Source of the DNA: Clostridium sp. 12(A)
Lineage (GTDB): Bacteria; Bacillota; Clostridia; Lachnospirales; Lachnospiraceae
DNA length: 64,000 bases
Direction: 5' to 3'
NCBI GenBank assembly: GCA_000526575.1
Contig: JAGI01000002.1
Span: 1,860,001-1,924,000 of the forward strand
Shown here: piece after piece, positions 25,407 through 34,927 of the stretch
How the letters are laid out: every line of letters begins with the position of its first letter
How positions within the stretch are numbered: position 1 is the first letter of the stretch
Notes under the pieces: model-generated
Seen by the model: the letters and a program-made list of their open reading frames with translations, nothing else
The model's database searches: none
What the model was told of the DNA's origin: nothing
Translations under genes and position numbers: made by a program

Positions 25407-27575
25407 TTATGCTGTCTGTCCTTTTCTTGTCAGCTCTACCTTTAAATTTCTTGTGGTATTGCTGAAGGTCAGAAGTACATTACAGATTCCATTCTTCTCA
25501 TCAATATTGAAGTCCAGCTCGTCTCCGTCCTGTAAAAGAGAATTGACATACTGACGGTTGGCATCCCATTTGCTCTTCTGACTGCTTGGATTGTTGCTGA
25601 AGAACTGAAGAATCTTATCCTGCTTAAAGTCTCCGCTGTAAAAACGAAGCATACGCTCAATGTATGTAACTACAAGCGTTTTATAGATTGGCTCAAACTC
25701 ATTTCCATTGCTTAAAAGATTCCTAGCCTTGTAGACCATGATATTTTTGATCTCCCGCCCCTTACACTGAGCATTGTCTGAGGTAAATACAAAACCAAAG
25801 CCAGTATTATTAATGGAATTTTTAATGGTGTTGGTAAAGCCTGAAATCTCTTTTGTCATACTGGTGGTTACTAAGAGTGCATTGTCACCAGCTTCTATGT
25901 CATAGCGTACACCCGGATATTCCTTGGTTGTATTGCCAAATCTCTGTTTTAAATACTCTGGACACTGCCATGCAGCTGTGATTCCGGCTGCTCCGTAGGA
26001 GGCTCCCACGTATACGCCCTCGATCCACATCTTCATAACATCTTCTTTTTCCTCAGAAAGAGCCACTCTTCCTTCGTCATCGATGAGCATCCGCTTATCA
26101 AGGATAAGACCAGACTTATCTTTTGGAATAATGGTCACATTTGGAATACAGGGAACTACGAATTCGCTGAAATCTCTCTTCATAAGAGGAGTGCACTTAT
26201 CCTTAAAGATGCCGATTCCTTCAGTTGCTACATAGCTGAAGGTACTTTCCTCTCCTGTGGCAAAGCTGAAGAAGGTAGTAATCTTGTATGGATTGATTGC
26301 ATTCATTAAGGTTGCAAGGCTTTCCATGGTATTGGTTCCCGGCTTTTTCTCCTTTTGATTTCCTGCAAAACGCATTCTCTGGAGTTTTCCACCGCCTGAC
26401 TGATTGAATTCCACGTCAGGAACAATGCCGAACCACAATGTATTTTCAAATTCATTCTTATCATTGGTGGTATTTAAGTAAGTCAAAAGTCTTGGCAGAT
26501 TGCTTGACTTTACCATCATCTCAAGAGGTGTATTGGTAATGAGAAGCTTTGGCTGCATTCCTTTTTCCTTTACCTGATACTGATCAAAGAAGGACTTTAC
26601 TCCCAGGATTTTCTCAATCAAAGGTTTCACTGCTTTGACGAAATCATCCTTGCTCTTTTTATAGAACTCTAAGTATGTATTGTAGTTCTTCACCTCTACC
26701 TCACGGTCCACACTGCTTTCCACCGTAGAAGTAAGAGGACAAAAGGTTCTTACTACCAGCTCTCTTACATAATCGGAAGGCGTATCGTTAAGGGCATCGT
26801 AATCATCCTTAAAGGTCTCAATGAGGCTTGTATTAATATGGTCATCCACCAGAGCAAGCTGAGTTCCTTCCTCCTGCTTCATCTCAAGGATCTTAAGCTC
26901 ACCGTCGTCACCCATGCTTAAAAGACCTGCCTTAAATTCCTGACCGCCCTGAGCAGATTCACCGCTTCCAAGGAGCAGACGGGTCTTAATATCTTCAATG
27001 GCAAGAGGAAGCATCGCCAATACGTTGTTGTAGTTGTGGCTGGCCTGTTCGAACTGATAATTCAGCTTATCCCCCATATCCAGTCTCTTTGGATCTTCGT
27101 CGTCAAGCTCCATGTATTTACCGTAGGTATACTGGATTTCTCTTCTCACCTGACGGATGTCTTCCATGATCTTCTTAGGTGAAATCATATCCAGAATATT
27201 GCTGAATTTAAAGTCAACGTTTGCGACTCCCAATGCGCCTTTTGCCCCCTGAAGGGTGATTAGCATGTTCAGCAGATCATTTGTTTCGTTAAGAGGTATC
27301 TCAGTGATACAGTTGTCCGGTAAATTCTCTGGTTTCATGAGGCTGTACTGGATGGAGCCAGTGTTGGCATCACACCAGGAATAAACGACTGGTGCAAATT
27401 TCTCTAAAAATTCTTCGAAGCTCTCAACCAGAAGTACTTCATTGATTTCCTTAATCTTGTCGTCATCAAGACTTGTCTTTCCTCTCACATCTCCGATCAG
27501 CGTTAAAAGATTCAGCTTTTCAGGATTAATTTCGGAAAATAGAATCGTCCGGTTTGTTTGTGTAATCGTTTCCAT
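25407..27575 (-). CDS. Contractile sheath-like protein, possible TssB-TssC fusion (722 aa)
   Basis: The length is close to TssB (~165) plus TssC (~495). The first ~130 residues end LLNMLITLQGAKGALGVANV, which resembles the conserved TssB end (L-x-A-L-x-x-L-K-G-P-L-G-N). The rest is TssC-like in size and ends with a handshake-type C-terminus: IERMLRFYSGDFKQDKILQF, then DELDFNIDEKNGICNVLL. It is followed by two tube-like genes, the usual order. Start ATG has GGGAG. It should polymerise around the tube and contract to drive it. Sheath identity is inferred from size, ends and context; a structure prediction would settle the fusion. Confidence 0.7.
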   Translation of the reverse strand: METITQTNRTILFSEINPEKLNLLTLIGDVRGKTSLDDDKIKEINEVLLVESFEEFLEKFAPVVYSWCDANTGSIQYSLMKPENLPDNCITEIPLNETNDLLNMLITLQGAKGALGVANVDFKFSNILDMISPKKIMEDIRQVRREIQYTYGKYMELDDEDPKRLDMGDKLNYQFEQASHNYNNVLAMLPLAIEDIKTRLLLGSGESAQGGQEFKAGLLSMGDDGELKILEMKQEEGTQLALVDDHINTSLIETFKDDYDALNDTPSDYVRELVVRTFCPLTSTVESSVDREVEVKNYNTYLEFYKKSKDDFVKAVKPLIEKILGVKSFFDQYQVKEKGMQPKLLITNTPLEMMVKSSNLPRLLTYLNTTNDKNEFENTLWFGIVPDVEFNQSGGGKLQRMRFAGNQKEKKPGTNTMESLATLMNAINPYKITTFFSFATGEESTFSYVATEGIGIFKDKCTPLMKRDFSEFVVPCIPNVTIIPKDKSGLILDKRMLIDDEGRVALSEEKEDVMKMWIEGVYVGASYGAAGITAAWQCPEYLKQRFGNTTKEYPGVRYDIEAGDNALLVTTSMTKEISGFTNTIKNSINNTGFGFVFTSDNAQCKGREIKNIMVYKARNLLSNGNEFEPIYKTLVVTYIERMLRFYSGDFKQDKILQFFSNNPSSQKSKWDANRQYVNSLLQDGDELDFNIDEKNGICNVLLTFSNTTRNLKVELTRKGQTA

Positions 27576-27679
27576 CGGCGCTCTCCCTCTTTCTTACTTG
27601 TTACTTTTATTTATTCGCTCTTACCGTCTTAATTGGGATAAGAAGCGTAAACAACATGGTTACGGATAAAAAGTCTGTC

Positions 27680-29701
27680 CTACTGGATCATGGAGATATA
27701 GTGGATCTCCAAGTCGTAATCTCCTTCCGGAGCAGTAATAGAAATAATGTCTCCAAAGCTTACGCTGTACTGAATCTTTTTGCATACAATAGAGCTTCCC
27801 AGCATAATGACAGAATCCGAAGAATGATAAAGGATCATCCGACGTTCTTCATCTGCAATCAGAAAAATCCGGTCAAGCCCCAGTGATTCAGAGGCTTCAG
27901 GGAATTCCTTCATTAAGTCTCCAATGCTCACACGGTTATCCTTGATTTTGTACATAGGGAATGTGAGAGGCGGAATCTCCTCTTCCTCCTCCGGCTGCCC
28001 GACAAAGTAGGCATCCATCTTTCCCTGAAAGCGGTTTTGGGCTTTCTTTTCTGTGATTACCTCAAGCTCTGGTCTTGGCTTATGGAAAATTCTCCAGATA
28101 ATCGCCCCAATCACTAAAATGCCCAGTGCAAACGCCCACCAATATGCCTTCCAAAGAGGAATTACTTCAAAGCTGTAACGGTAGGATATGGCGGATTCTC
28201 CGTCAGCCACTTTGATTACAAGGCTTTCCCTTCCTGATTTTAAAGGCTTTACCGTAAGAACGCCTTTGTCAAGAGTCACGGCTGCCGCATTCTTTGTGCT
28301 TTCTTCCATGGAATAGGTAAGTGCATCCCCATCGGAATCATGAAAATAATCATCAAGCCTTAGCTTTTTCTCTTTGCTTAAAGGATTTAATGAAAGCTTA
28401 TCCGGAAGCTCACCGGCAGGAGGTGTATTGACCACCTGTACCCTTACGGTATCGAACACACAGGACTCCATCACATCATCCAAACGGCTGTCTATGTAAT
28501 ACGTTCCAGAACTGCCAAGCTTTACTTCGCCAGCTATCACACCGTCCTTAATTTCTGTATTTAAAGGTGTCCGGCCATTGGCAGACTGACCATCGGCATA
28601 AATCTCAATTTTGGGAGTAAAGTTTTTATAAAATGCTTCATCGGTAATGACACTGCCGCCTTTATCTTTAAAATAAATCCGGAATGGAAGGGGCTTATTT
28701 CTTGTCATATCGGTCTCAATCTCCAGAACCGGAACCAGATCCCGATAGCTGATCAAATAAACCTTTAAACCCTGATCTTTAGACGTGTTTGTCTGTATGT
28801 TTAATTCCTTGATCTCACTTTTCACATCCGACAGCTTCGCTACCGAGTAATGAACCAGGTTTACCGGCTTTATCTGCTGGTCCCCGTAAATCACTGTAGT
28901 ATCAAGAATCTGCTGGGGAGAAATCATCAGTACATCCATCTCATCCAGATAGGCATCGTCAAGCTTTACCCTTATGCTCTGGCTGCCCGCTCCGTAGATG
29001 CCATTGGTTATCTCCTGAATCCGGTAAGCCATGTTGGAGTGAAATATTCCGTACAAGACGTCAATTAAGGTCTCCGGCTGTTCCACCGTATAATTACCTG
29101 CATTGGTCTGCTTCGCAATTTCCTTTAACACTTCCTTGCTTCCGTCGTACTTCCCAAATGCTACGGTGTAAATGGGAATTTCCTGAGACTGGCAGGCATC
29201 TACCGTATTCTTAAGATCTGCGTTTGAGATTTCTAAGGATCTTCCTGTTTTAGAACCTTTTAAATCAGACTCGCCGTCTGAAATAAGGACGATCATGCGC
29301 TTACGTCCTGTTTCCTGACCGGAAAGACCATAAGCGTAATTTAACCCCAGACCGATATCCGTGTTTCCGGAATATCCGGCAGAATCCATCTGTGCCTTTA
29401 GGGCGTCACGTTCCTCCTGGGTCTTAACAGAAACCGGTGCCGCCGAAGATACGATTCTGTCATTGTATGCAACAAAGCCGATCCGGATATCTGCACTGTG
29501 AACCGTATCAATAAATGCCTTTACCATTCCACTTGCCGTATGATCCGGATCATTGGCATTCATGGAACCGCTGTAATCCATAACGAATATGACATCCAGA
29601 CCATTTTGTTCACTCCGGATTTCCTTTGCCATGACCCTTTGTGAACCCGAGAGAAAAACAAAGCAAAATAGTACAAACAGAACCCTTTTTAATCTCTTCA
29701 T
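27680..29701 (-). CDS. Secreted/membrane von Willebrand A protein (673 aa)
   Basis: Signal peptide (residues 1-25, ending QRVMA) and a VWA domain (about 32-220) with an intact MIDAS: DYSGS, the NTDIGLGL segment and ISDGESD. Immunoglobulin-like beta domains follow, then a transmembrane helix (about 543-562, AYWWAFALGILVIGAIIW) and a ~110-residue cytoplasmic tail with an FHA-like feel but no clear motif. It is the first gene behind the likely operon promoter. It may form an envelope anchor or platform for the injection apparatus, or sense adhesion outside. Domains are clear; role is inferred. Confidence 0.8.
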   Translation of the reverse strand: MKRLKRVLFVLFCFVFLSGSQRVMAKEIRSEQNGLDVIFVMDYSGSMNANDPDHTASGMVKAFIDTVHSADIRIGFVAYNDRIVSSAAPVSVKTQEERDALKAQMDSAGYSGNTDIGLGLNYAYGLSGQETGRKRMIVLISDGESDLKGSKTGRSLEISNADLKNTVDACQSQEIPIYTVAFGKYDGSKEVLKEIAKQTNAGNYTVEQPETLIDVLYGIFHSNMAYRIQEITNGIYGAGSQSIRVKLDDAYLDEMDVLMISPQQILDTTVIYGDQQIKPVNLVHYSVAKLSDVKSEIKELNIQTNTSKDQGLKVYLISYRDLVPVLEIETDMTRNKPLPFRIYFKDKGGSVITDEAFYKNFTPKIEIYADGQSANGRTPLNTEIKDGVIAGEVKLGSSGTYYIDSRLDDVMESCVFDTVRVQVVNTPPAGELPDKLSLNPLSKEKKLRLDDYFHDSDGDALTYSMEESTKNAAAVTLDKGVLTVKPLKSGRESLVIKVADGESAISYRYSFEVIPLWKAYWWAFALGILVIGAIIWRIFHKPRPELEVITEKKAQNRFQGKMDAYFVGQPEEEEEIPPLTFPMYKIKDNRVSIGDLMKEFPEASESLGLDRIFLIADEERRMILYHSSDSVIMLGSSIVCKKIQYSVSFGDIISITAPEGDYDLEIHYISMIQ

Positions 29702-29734
29702 CGATCTAACACACCTTTGTTTTTGTTTTTTACT

Positions 29735-29802
29735 TATTACAATATACTATAAAAAACGACAAAAAAATCATTCACGTATGAAATAGCAGGTTATATGTAA
29801 CT
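29735..29802 (-). promoter_or_regulatory. Likely regulated promoter of the CIS operon
   Basis: Upstream of the VWA gene. On the minus strand it reads GTTACATATAACC, then TGCTATTTCATACGTGA, 25 bases, then TATATTGTAATA (plus 29735-29746), about 34 bases before the ATG. The same parts with the same spacing precede the orphan DUF4280 gene (34965-35032). There is no good -35, as in activator-dependent promoters. The imperfect direct repeats could be a LytTR site. Confidence 0.65.
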
Positions 29803-29913
29803 TTTGGTCATAATATGTATTATTTTGTCATTTGCAAGGCAATATATGAAACCTTTTCCTTTTTTCGGCATGAAAATAGGAGGCAGCTGTATCAGTCTCA
29901 CCTCCCACTTCTC

Positions 29914-31203
29914 TTATGCTTTCTTAGGTTCGTATAAAATCGCCTTCAAAATAAACAGATCATCCTCACCTTCCGTAATCAGGACACCGTGATACCGTTC
30001 TGTCACCTTTTTCATGGACCGGATTCCAAGACCATGGACTCCTTCTGTTTTCCTGGTCTTAAGCCTTCCCTCTTCGTCCATTTTAAGCTCATCTGCAAAC
30101 TTGTTTCTAACGCACAAAAGCAGGCAGCCTCTCTCATATTTCATATCCACCCGCATATCCCGTTTCTCTTCTTCCACATATTCCAGGGCTTCCACTGCAT
30201 TGTCAAAGGCATTACCAAGAAGGATGCAAAGATCTGTATCCTCAATGTTCAGCTCCTGCGGAACCTTGATTCTGGTATCCAGCTTGATTTTCTTCGCCTG
30301 GGCTACCCGGTATAGATGATTGACCAGAGAATCCACCACCAGATTTCCTGTCCACTCGTCTAAATGCTCCTTTTTAGATGTTTCTCCAATCATCTCATCC
30401 AGGACTGCCATCAGCCTGTCCATCTCTTCTTTTTGGGCTAATTCGTGTATGTATATCAGCTTCTGCTTCATATCATGACGCTTTGTCTGTAGCTCTATGG
30501 TTTCCTGGGCTTCCAGTTGTTTTTGTTTTTTAAATAGTTCCAGTTGTTTGATATACATGCACTCATTTTTCTTGATCCGTGCTTCCTCTACCCGAAGAAG
30601 ATAAGCAGGATACACCAAAAGATTCAGCAGTATCATGCCAGATGTGCCTAAAAGAAGCCAAAAGAGCATGTTACCACCCTGGAACACAGAATGCTCGGCT
30701 ATCATATAAAATGCAAAATATACAGTCATCAAAGCAGTAAAGGGAAGAAGAAAGGAGAGTCCCTGAGCAGGCAGATTGCTTATACTTCCTTTCGCCTTCA
30801 TATACCTTCGAATTCCCAGAATCAAAGAAAACAGGCACAGCTTTGACAGCCACATAGCGGTCACTGTCCCATCAGCCTCTCCTCCCAGAAACAGCCTTGT
30901 TCCCAGCAGAAAAAACATGTCCATAAGCTCCCACAGCGCTGCAAAAAGCGCAGAAAAGGTCACCTGGTTCCAGATGGCTGAAGTATAGCCAACGATTCCG
31001 ACCAGACCAATAACAGCAAAGGAACCAAACAGGTAATAAATCGGTGAATCTCCGGCCAGATAAAGCCTTCCATACATCTGCCATAAAAAGAAAAGCAGCC
31101 ATCCTGCTGCCTTTCTAAATCCGCTTCTTTTTGTAAGGAACGTATCTAAATACAGCTTCATGATCCATACACTAAAAAGCGAAAATAATACGCTGGCAGT
31201 CAT
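29914..31203 (-). CDS. AgrC-type GHKL sensor histidine kinase (429 aa)
   Basis: Start chosen at ATG 31203 (GAGGGG six bases upstream). Residues 1 to about 200 contain six or seven hydrophobic helices. A coiled coil leads to the H-box KRHDMKQKLIYIHEL; the N-box LGNAFDNAVEALEY and a GVHGLGIRSM G-box follow. This is the AgrC/ComD kind of peptide-sensing kinase. It overlaps the response regulator gene end closely, so the two are one signalling unit. No pheromone precursor gene was found beside it. It probably controls the adjacent injection operon. Confidence 0.9.
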   Translation of the reverse strand: MTASVLFSLFSVWIMKLYLDTFLTKRSGFRKAAGWLLFFLWQMYGRLYLAGDSPIYYLFGSFAVIGLVGIVGYTSAIWNQVTFSALFAALWELMDMFFLLGTRLFLGGEADGTVTAMWLSKLCLFSLILGIRRYMKAKGSISNLPAQGLSFLLPFTALMTVYFAFYMIAEHSVFQGGNMLFWLLLGTSGMILLNLLVYPAYLLRVEEARIKKNECMYIKQLELFKKQKQLEAQETIELQTKRHDMKQKLIYIHELAQKEEMDRLMAVLDEMIGETSKKEHLDEWTGNLVVDSLVNHLYRVAQAKKIKLDTRIKVPQELNIEDTDLCILLGNAFDNAVEALEYVEEEKRDMRVDMKYERGCLLLCVRNKFADELKMDEEGRLKTRKTEGVHGLGIRSMKKVTERYHGVLITEGEDDLFILKAILYEPKKA

Positions 31204-31217
31204 TCTCATCCCCTCGT

Positions 31218-31940
31218 TCATACATGGCACCAATCCATTGCATCATATAAATTGACTTCCACCTCTTTTCTGCGGCTTCTGCTGATAGGAAGACAGATTC
31301 CATCCATTAATTCCACAAAATCCGCAGAAAATCTGGAAATTCGCCAGTAGTTAACCAAATAAGACTTATGGATACGCACAAAGCGCATCTTCTGACTTCT
31401 TAATTCCTCTTCAATGGTCTCCAGGTTTTTATAGAGCCTGTAACGGCCTCCTTCCCAGACAATCTCTGTCATTCTCCCTTTGCTTTCAAAGTAAATGACC
31501 TCTTTTAAAAGCACCTTATAATCAGACCGGTCATAGCGGAAACGATAAAACTGATCCTCCGTCCCGATCATCCTTAAAATATGATGAAACGTATCCGTAA
31601 ATTCTGTCTTACTTAGCGGTTTTAAAAGAAAGCCAATGGGAGCAGCGAGAAATGCTTCCTTCATATAGCTTTCATGAGACGTTACAAAAACAAGCTGCAC
31701 GGTACGGTCCATCTCCCTGATTCTTTTTGCTGCACACATGCCGCTTAAATGCTGCATCTCGATATCCATGAAAATAATATCAAAACGCTTTCCTTTCATC
31801 ACTGCTCTTACAATCTCTTCCCCGTCTGCATAAGTATCGACCTCCAATTTCACCCCGGTCTCCTCCCCTAATTCCAGCAGATATTTCTCCATTTCCCACA
31901 GCAGCAGACGGTCATCATCGCAGACTCCAATTTCTAACAT
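31218..31940 (-). CDS. LytTR-family response regulator (240 aa)
   Basis: ATG 31940 has GGAGG seven bases upstream. A receiver domain (1-125) has the acidic pocket CDDD and phospho-acceptor in IIFMDIEMQ. A LytTR DNA-binding domain (about 140-240) contains VIYFESKGRMTEI, RFVRIHKSYLVN and a final beta strand. This is the AgrA type. It lies between two copies of the shared promoter element (29.7 and 35.0 kb), and is the obvious candidate regulator for both. Confidence 0.9.
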   Translation of the reverse strand: MLEIGVCDDDRLLLWEMEKYLLELGEETGVKLEVDTYADGEEIVRAVMKGKRFDIIFMDIEMQHLSGMCAAKRIREMDRTVQLVFVTSHESYMKEAFLAAPIGFLLKPLSKTEFTDTFHHILRMIGTEDQFYRFRYDRSDYKVLLKEVIYFESKGRMTEIVWEGGRYRLYKNLETIEEELRSQKMRFVRIHKSYLVNYWRISRFSADFVELMDGICLPISRSRRKEVEVNLYDAMDWCHV

Positions 31941-32430
31941 AGTCTTACCTCCCACTATTCTGTATTGTTTAAAAGAACCTTATATTTTTCACATGCTAGC
32001 CATTGTTTTTATGGATTATAGGTTTTTTTATAGATTTTACGAAAGTGCTGACACACCGTTAAGATTTACAGAATTCATAGTTCCATCTTTTCATACACAC
32101 AGATCTCATGGATACTTTTTACCATTGCCTCTCTTGCAGCACACTTTTCACAGCACGATTCTTCGTCAGCATCCCATAGAAATCAATGTATTATTGTTAC
32201 AAATTTAAGTATTTATATCTTTTTCAGCATATAATGAAAACCGACATTTTTCAACCTAAGTGCTAAAATTATACACTTTGACTGCCAAAATTTGCATGTA
32301 ATCTTTTGCCATTATTGCTCCGAAAAAACTTTGTTTCACCTTTTATACAATCTATTGTATAATAAGCTTTAAGAAATATATTTTTTTGAAAAAACCTGTC
32401 TCACAGGATGGAAAAAGGAGTCAGAAAGCG
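31941..32430. other. Divergent intergenic region (regulator pair / WYL regulator)
   Basis: About 490 A+T-rich bases between two divergent regulator genes. On the minus strand TTGAAA, 17 bases, TATGCT (near 32230-32260) is a possible promoter for the two-component genes. On the plus strand a TATAAT at 32358-32363 may serve the WYL gene. I see no open frame, hairpin or copy of the shared CIS element in it. Confidence 0.4.
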
Positions 32431-33336
32431 ATGAAACTTGACCGGTTACTTGGAATACTGACCACTCTGCTAAAAAACGACAAGGTGACAGCTCCTTATC
32501 TGGCTGAGAAATTTGAAGTATCCAGGCGTACCATTAACCGTGATATTGAAGCTTTGTGTCAGGCAGGGATTCCTGTCATCACACAACAGGGAAGCGGCGG
32601 CGGTATCTGTATCGCTGAGGGGTACAAGCTGGATAAAAGCCTATTGACCCCAGACGAGCTCTCCGGGATCATTGCGGGCTTAAAGGGTATGGGAAGTGTT
32701 ATGGACCAGTCTTATATGGAACAGACACTTGATAAATTATCTGCCGGCAAGGAAAAGACAGTGCCCTTACAGGAGCCTGTTGTCATTGATCTTGCCTCCC
32801 ATTATAAAGGAAGCCTGACAGAAAAAATCCGGCTGATTAAATCGGCTATTCTGGAATCACACCTTGTGGAATTTGACTATTATTATGAAAAGGGAGTGAG
32901 TCGCAGGCAGGTGGAGCCATATCTGGTCGTTTATCAGTGGACTTCCTGGTATCTCCTTGGCTACTGCCGGGAGAAAGAAGACTGGCGGCTATTTAAGCTC
33001 ATGCGTCTGTGGAATCTTCATTCTTGTAAGGAATCCTTTCTTCCTAGGGAGATTCCAGGGGATAAAAGAAACTTAAATGACACGCTTCCAGATGACAAGC
33101 CCTTAGTGGCCCTATTCCACCCTTCCGTCCGTTATCAGCTCATTGAAACCTATGGTCCTCACTGCTATAAGGAAACAAAGGAAGGTCTTTTGCGCCTTGA
33201 AATCGGGTATACGAACCGGGATTATACGATTTCATGGCTTCTTGGCTTCGGAGAAAAGGTAACCGTACTAAAGCCTCTTGATCTGGCAATGGAGATGAAA
33301 GAGATTGCTGGTAAAATAGTTGAGAATTATAAATAG
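32431..33336 (+). CDS. HTH-WYL transcriptional regulator (301 aa)
   Basis: Start ATG 32431 has AAAGGAG ten bases upstream; the longer frame begins at a TTG in a T-run. The N-terminal HTH (about 8-60, LAEKFEVSRRTINRDIEALC) is of the HTH_11 / DeoR type with a wing QQGSGGGICI. A WYL domain follows (LVEFDYYYEKGVSRRQVEPY, WYLLGYCR). WYL domains bind nucleotide or nucleic-acid ligands. Three small plus-strand genes follow; it may regulate the first of them. Confidence 0.85.
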   Translation: MKLDRLLGILTTLLKNDKVTAPYLAEKFEVSRRTINRDIEALCQAGIPVITQQGSGGGICIAEGYKLDKSLLTPDELSGIIAGLKGMGSVMDQSYMEQTLDKLSAGKEKTVPLQEPVVIDLASHYKGSLTEKIRLIKSAILESHLVEFDYYYEKGVSRRQVEPYLVVYQWTSWYLLGYCREKEDWRLFKLMRLWNLHSCKESFLPREIPGDKRNLNDTLPDDKPLVALFHPSVRYQLIETYGPHCYKETKEGLLRLEIGYTNRDYTISWLLGFGEKVTVLKPLDLAMEMKEIAGKIVENYK

Positions 33337-33396
33337 AACAGGACATACTGCTGTCATGTTTCCCGTGGTATGATTATGTTAAAGGAGGGAATTCAT

Positions 33397-34104
33397 TTGA
33401 TTCATCGTGAAATTAGAAGCTACGAAGATTTTTTAGAAACCTTATTGGAAGCCGGTTTTTCCATGGGGGGAGGAAACAGCGAAGGAATCTATTCCATTAT
33501 AAACTGGGGTTGGAATCAGTCGCCCCCATATGAGACACCAATAACCTGGCACACTGGAAGCTGGGAGACCGATCCCTGGGAATGGAGAATTCGTGTTTTA
33601 GATGAGCGTAATGACATCGCTTATTCCAAGCTGTTCTTTAAGAAAAGCGGATTTATAACAAAAGACTGGGCTCCTCTATTCCTTGCTGTCCGAAGAAATG
33701 GCAGAACTTTGGAGGAAGAATATCGGGACGGGCTTATCAGCAGTCCTGCAAAAAGGATTTATGAAACCATTGTGGAGCATATCTCATTGCCTCTCCATTC
33801 CATTAAGGAGCTTGCGGGTTTTGGAAAAGAAGACAAGTCTCTGTTTGACCGTTCCCTGGTGGAATTGCAGATGAAGCTGTATGTGACCATGTGTGGAAGA
33901 AAACAGAAGCGATCCCTAAAGGGAGAGGAATACGGCTGGTCTTCCACTGTTTTCTGTTCCACAGAAAGCTTTTGGGGAGCAGAAGTTTTTGAGGAGGCAG
34001 CAAAAATTAAGAAGGAAGACGCAATCAAACAGATTACAGAGCAGATTTTACTTCTTAATCCAAAGGCTGACTCTAAGAAAATAATGAAGTTTATAAAGGG
34101 ATAA
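33397..34104 (+). CDS. AlkZ-related protein (235 aa)
   Basis: Start set at TTG 33397, because AAAGGAGGG lies eight bases upstream; the ATG at 33370 has no site. Sequence has WGWNQSPPYETPITWHTGSW and DPWEWRIRVLDERNDIAYSK near the N-terminus and an HTH-like middle (IKELAGFGKEDKSLFDRSL). This resembles the AlkZ-related / YcaQ-like group seen in clostridia. True AlkZ enzymes are interstrand-crosslink glycosylases; this protein is shorter, so activity is uncertain. Confidence 0.6.
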   Translation: MIHREIRSYEDFLETLLEAGFSMGGGNSEGIYSIINWGWNQSPPYETPITWHTGSWETDPWEWRIRVLDERNDIAYSKLFFKKSGFITKDWAPLFLAVRRNGRTLEEEYRDGLISSPAKRIYETIVEHISLPLHSIKELAGFGKEDKSLFDRSLVELQMKLYVTMCGRKQKRSLKGEEYGWSSTVFCSTESFWGAEVFEEAAKIKKEDAIKQITEQILLLNPKADSKKIMKFIKG

Positions 34105-34130
34105 TTTTCAAAGAAATTATGGAGGTGGGT

Positions 34131-34571
34131 ATGAAAGAAGATATTATAAAAAAAGCAGAGGCTATTATTCAGCAAAATACGGTGCAATCCGGACCGGAAG
34201 GCTCTAATCCTTACTGTGTCCTGGCTCTCATGGATAAGAATGGAGGTCCAACAGCTTCCACCATTACGCCATCAAAAGCCCAGGGAATTCAGTGGATCAG
34301 CTTTTGCACCGGTCTGGGAAGCACTAAGTCAAAACGGATTTTAGACTGTTCCAAAGCCAGTGTTTGCTTTAATACTGGGGGTGACTATAACATCACCTTA
34401 ACCGGCTGGATGGAAGTATCAACAGCCCCTGACATCCGGCATGAGATGTGGTATTCCGGGATGGCAAACCACTTTAATGGACCAGATGATCCCGGTTACT
34501 GCGTCCTGATCTTTCACACCACCAACTACAACTTATGGATAGACTGCCAGGAGACAGTGGGAGAATTATAG
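34131..34571 (+). CDS. Pyridoxamine 5'-phosphate oxidase-like protein (146 aa)
   Basis: ATG 34131 has GGAGG five bases upstream. A split-barrel flavin-binding fold is suggested by VLALMDKNGGPTASTITPSK, TGLGSTKSKRILDCSKASVC and VSVCFN-like strands with a LTGWMEV strand. It belongs with the general-stress-26 / PNPOx-like group, which bind FMN or F420. Its stop overlaps the convergent DUF4280 gene by six bases. Confidence 0.75.
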   Translation: MKEDIIKKAEAIIQQNTVQSGPEGSNPYCVLALMDKNGGPTASTITPSKAQGIQWISFCTGLGSTKSKRILDCSKASVCFNTGGDYNITLTGWMEVSTAPDIRHEMWYSGMANHFNGPDDPGYCVLIFHTTNYNLWIDCQETVGEL

Positions 34572-34892
34572 CTTGTTAAGGCGAATGACTCCGCCGCACA
34601 AACAGGATAAGACATATTGATCGGACAGGGCTGCATCCCCATTTATCTTAACTTTATTATCTTTTACCATCCATGGAATTAAGACCACCGGAACACATGG
34701 CTGGGGTGGCGTCATCCTTGTACACGTGCCAAAAGAGGTGATATTGGTCCCAGGTTTATAATCCATGACAGTAATCAGCCGCCTTCCCCCCTCATCCATA
34801 CTGCGGCTGGCCGGAACCTTTAAAGGGCTGGAGCAGCTTCCCATGGAGCACGTTAAGGTGATCCCCTCCACTGTCTCAAATTTGTCTTTCAT
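34566..34892 (-). CDS. Stand-alone PAAR-like (DUF4280) protein (108 aa)
   Basis: ATG 34892 has GAGG nine bases upstream. It shows the whole DUF4280 pattern: GITLTCSMGSCSSPLKV, TVMDYKPGTNITSFGTC, PQPCVPVVLIPW and LSCLCGGVIRLNKL. PAAR-like proteins cap the spike of contractile systems. This one has no toxin and lies 5 kb outside the operon, but its promoter shares the operon's upstream element, so it is likely an extra tip for the same machine. Confidence 0.85.
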   Translation of the reverse strand: MKDKFETVEGITLTCSMGSCSSPLKVPASRSMDEGGRRLITVMDYKPGTNITSFGTCTRMTPPQPCVPVVLIPWMVKDNKVKINGDAALSDQYVLSCLCGGVIRLNKL

Positions 34893-34927
34893 AACAAAAT
34901 ACCTCACTCTGAAAAATATTATAACAC

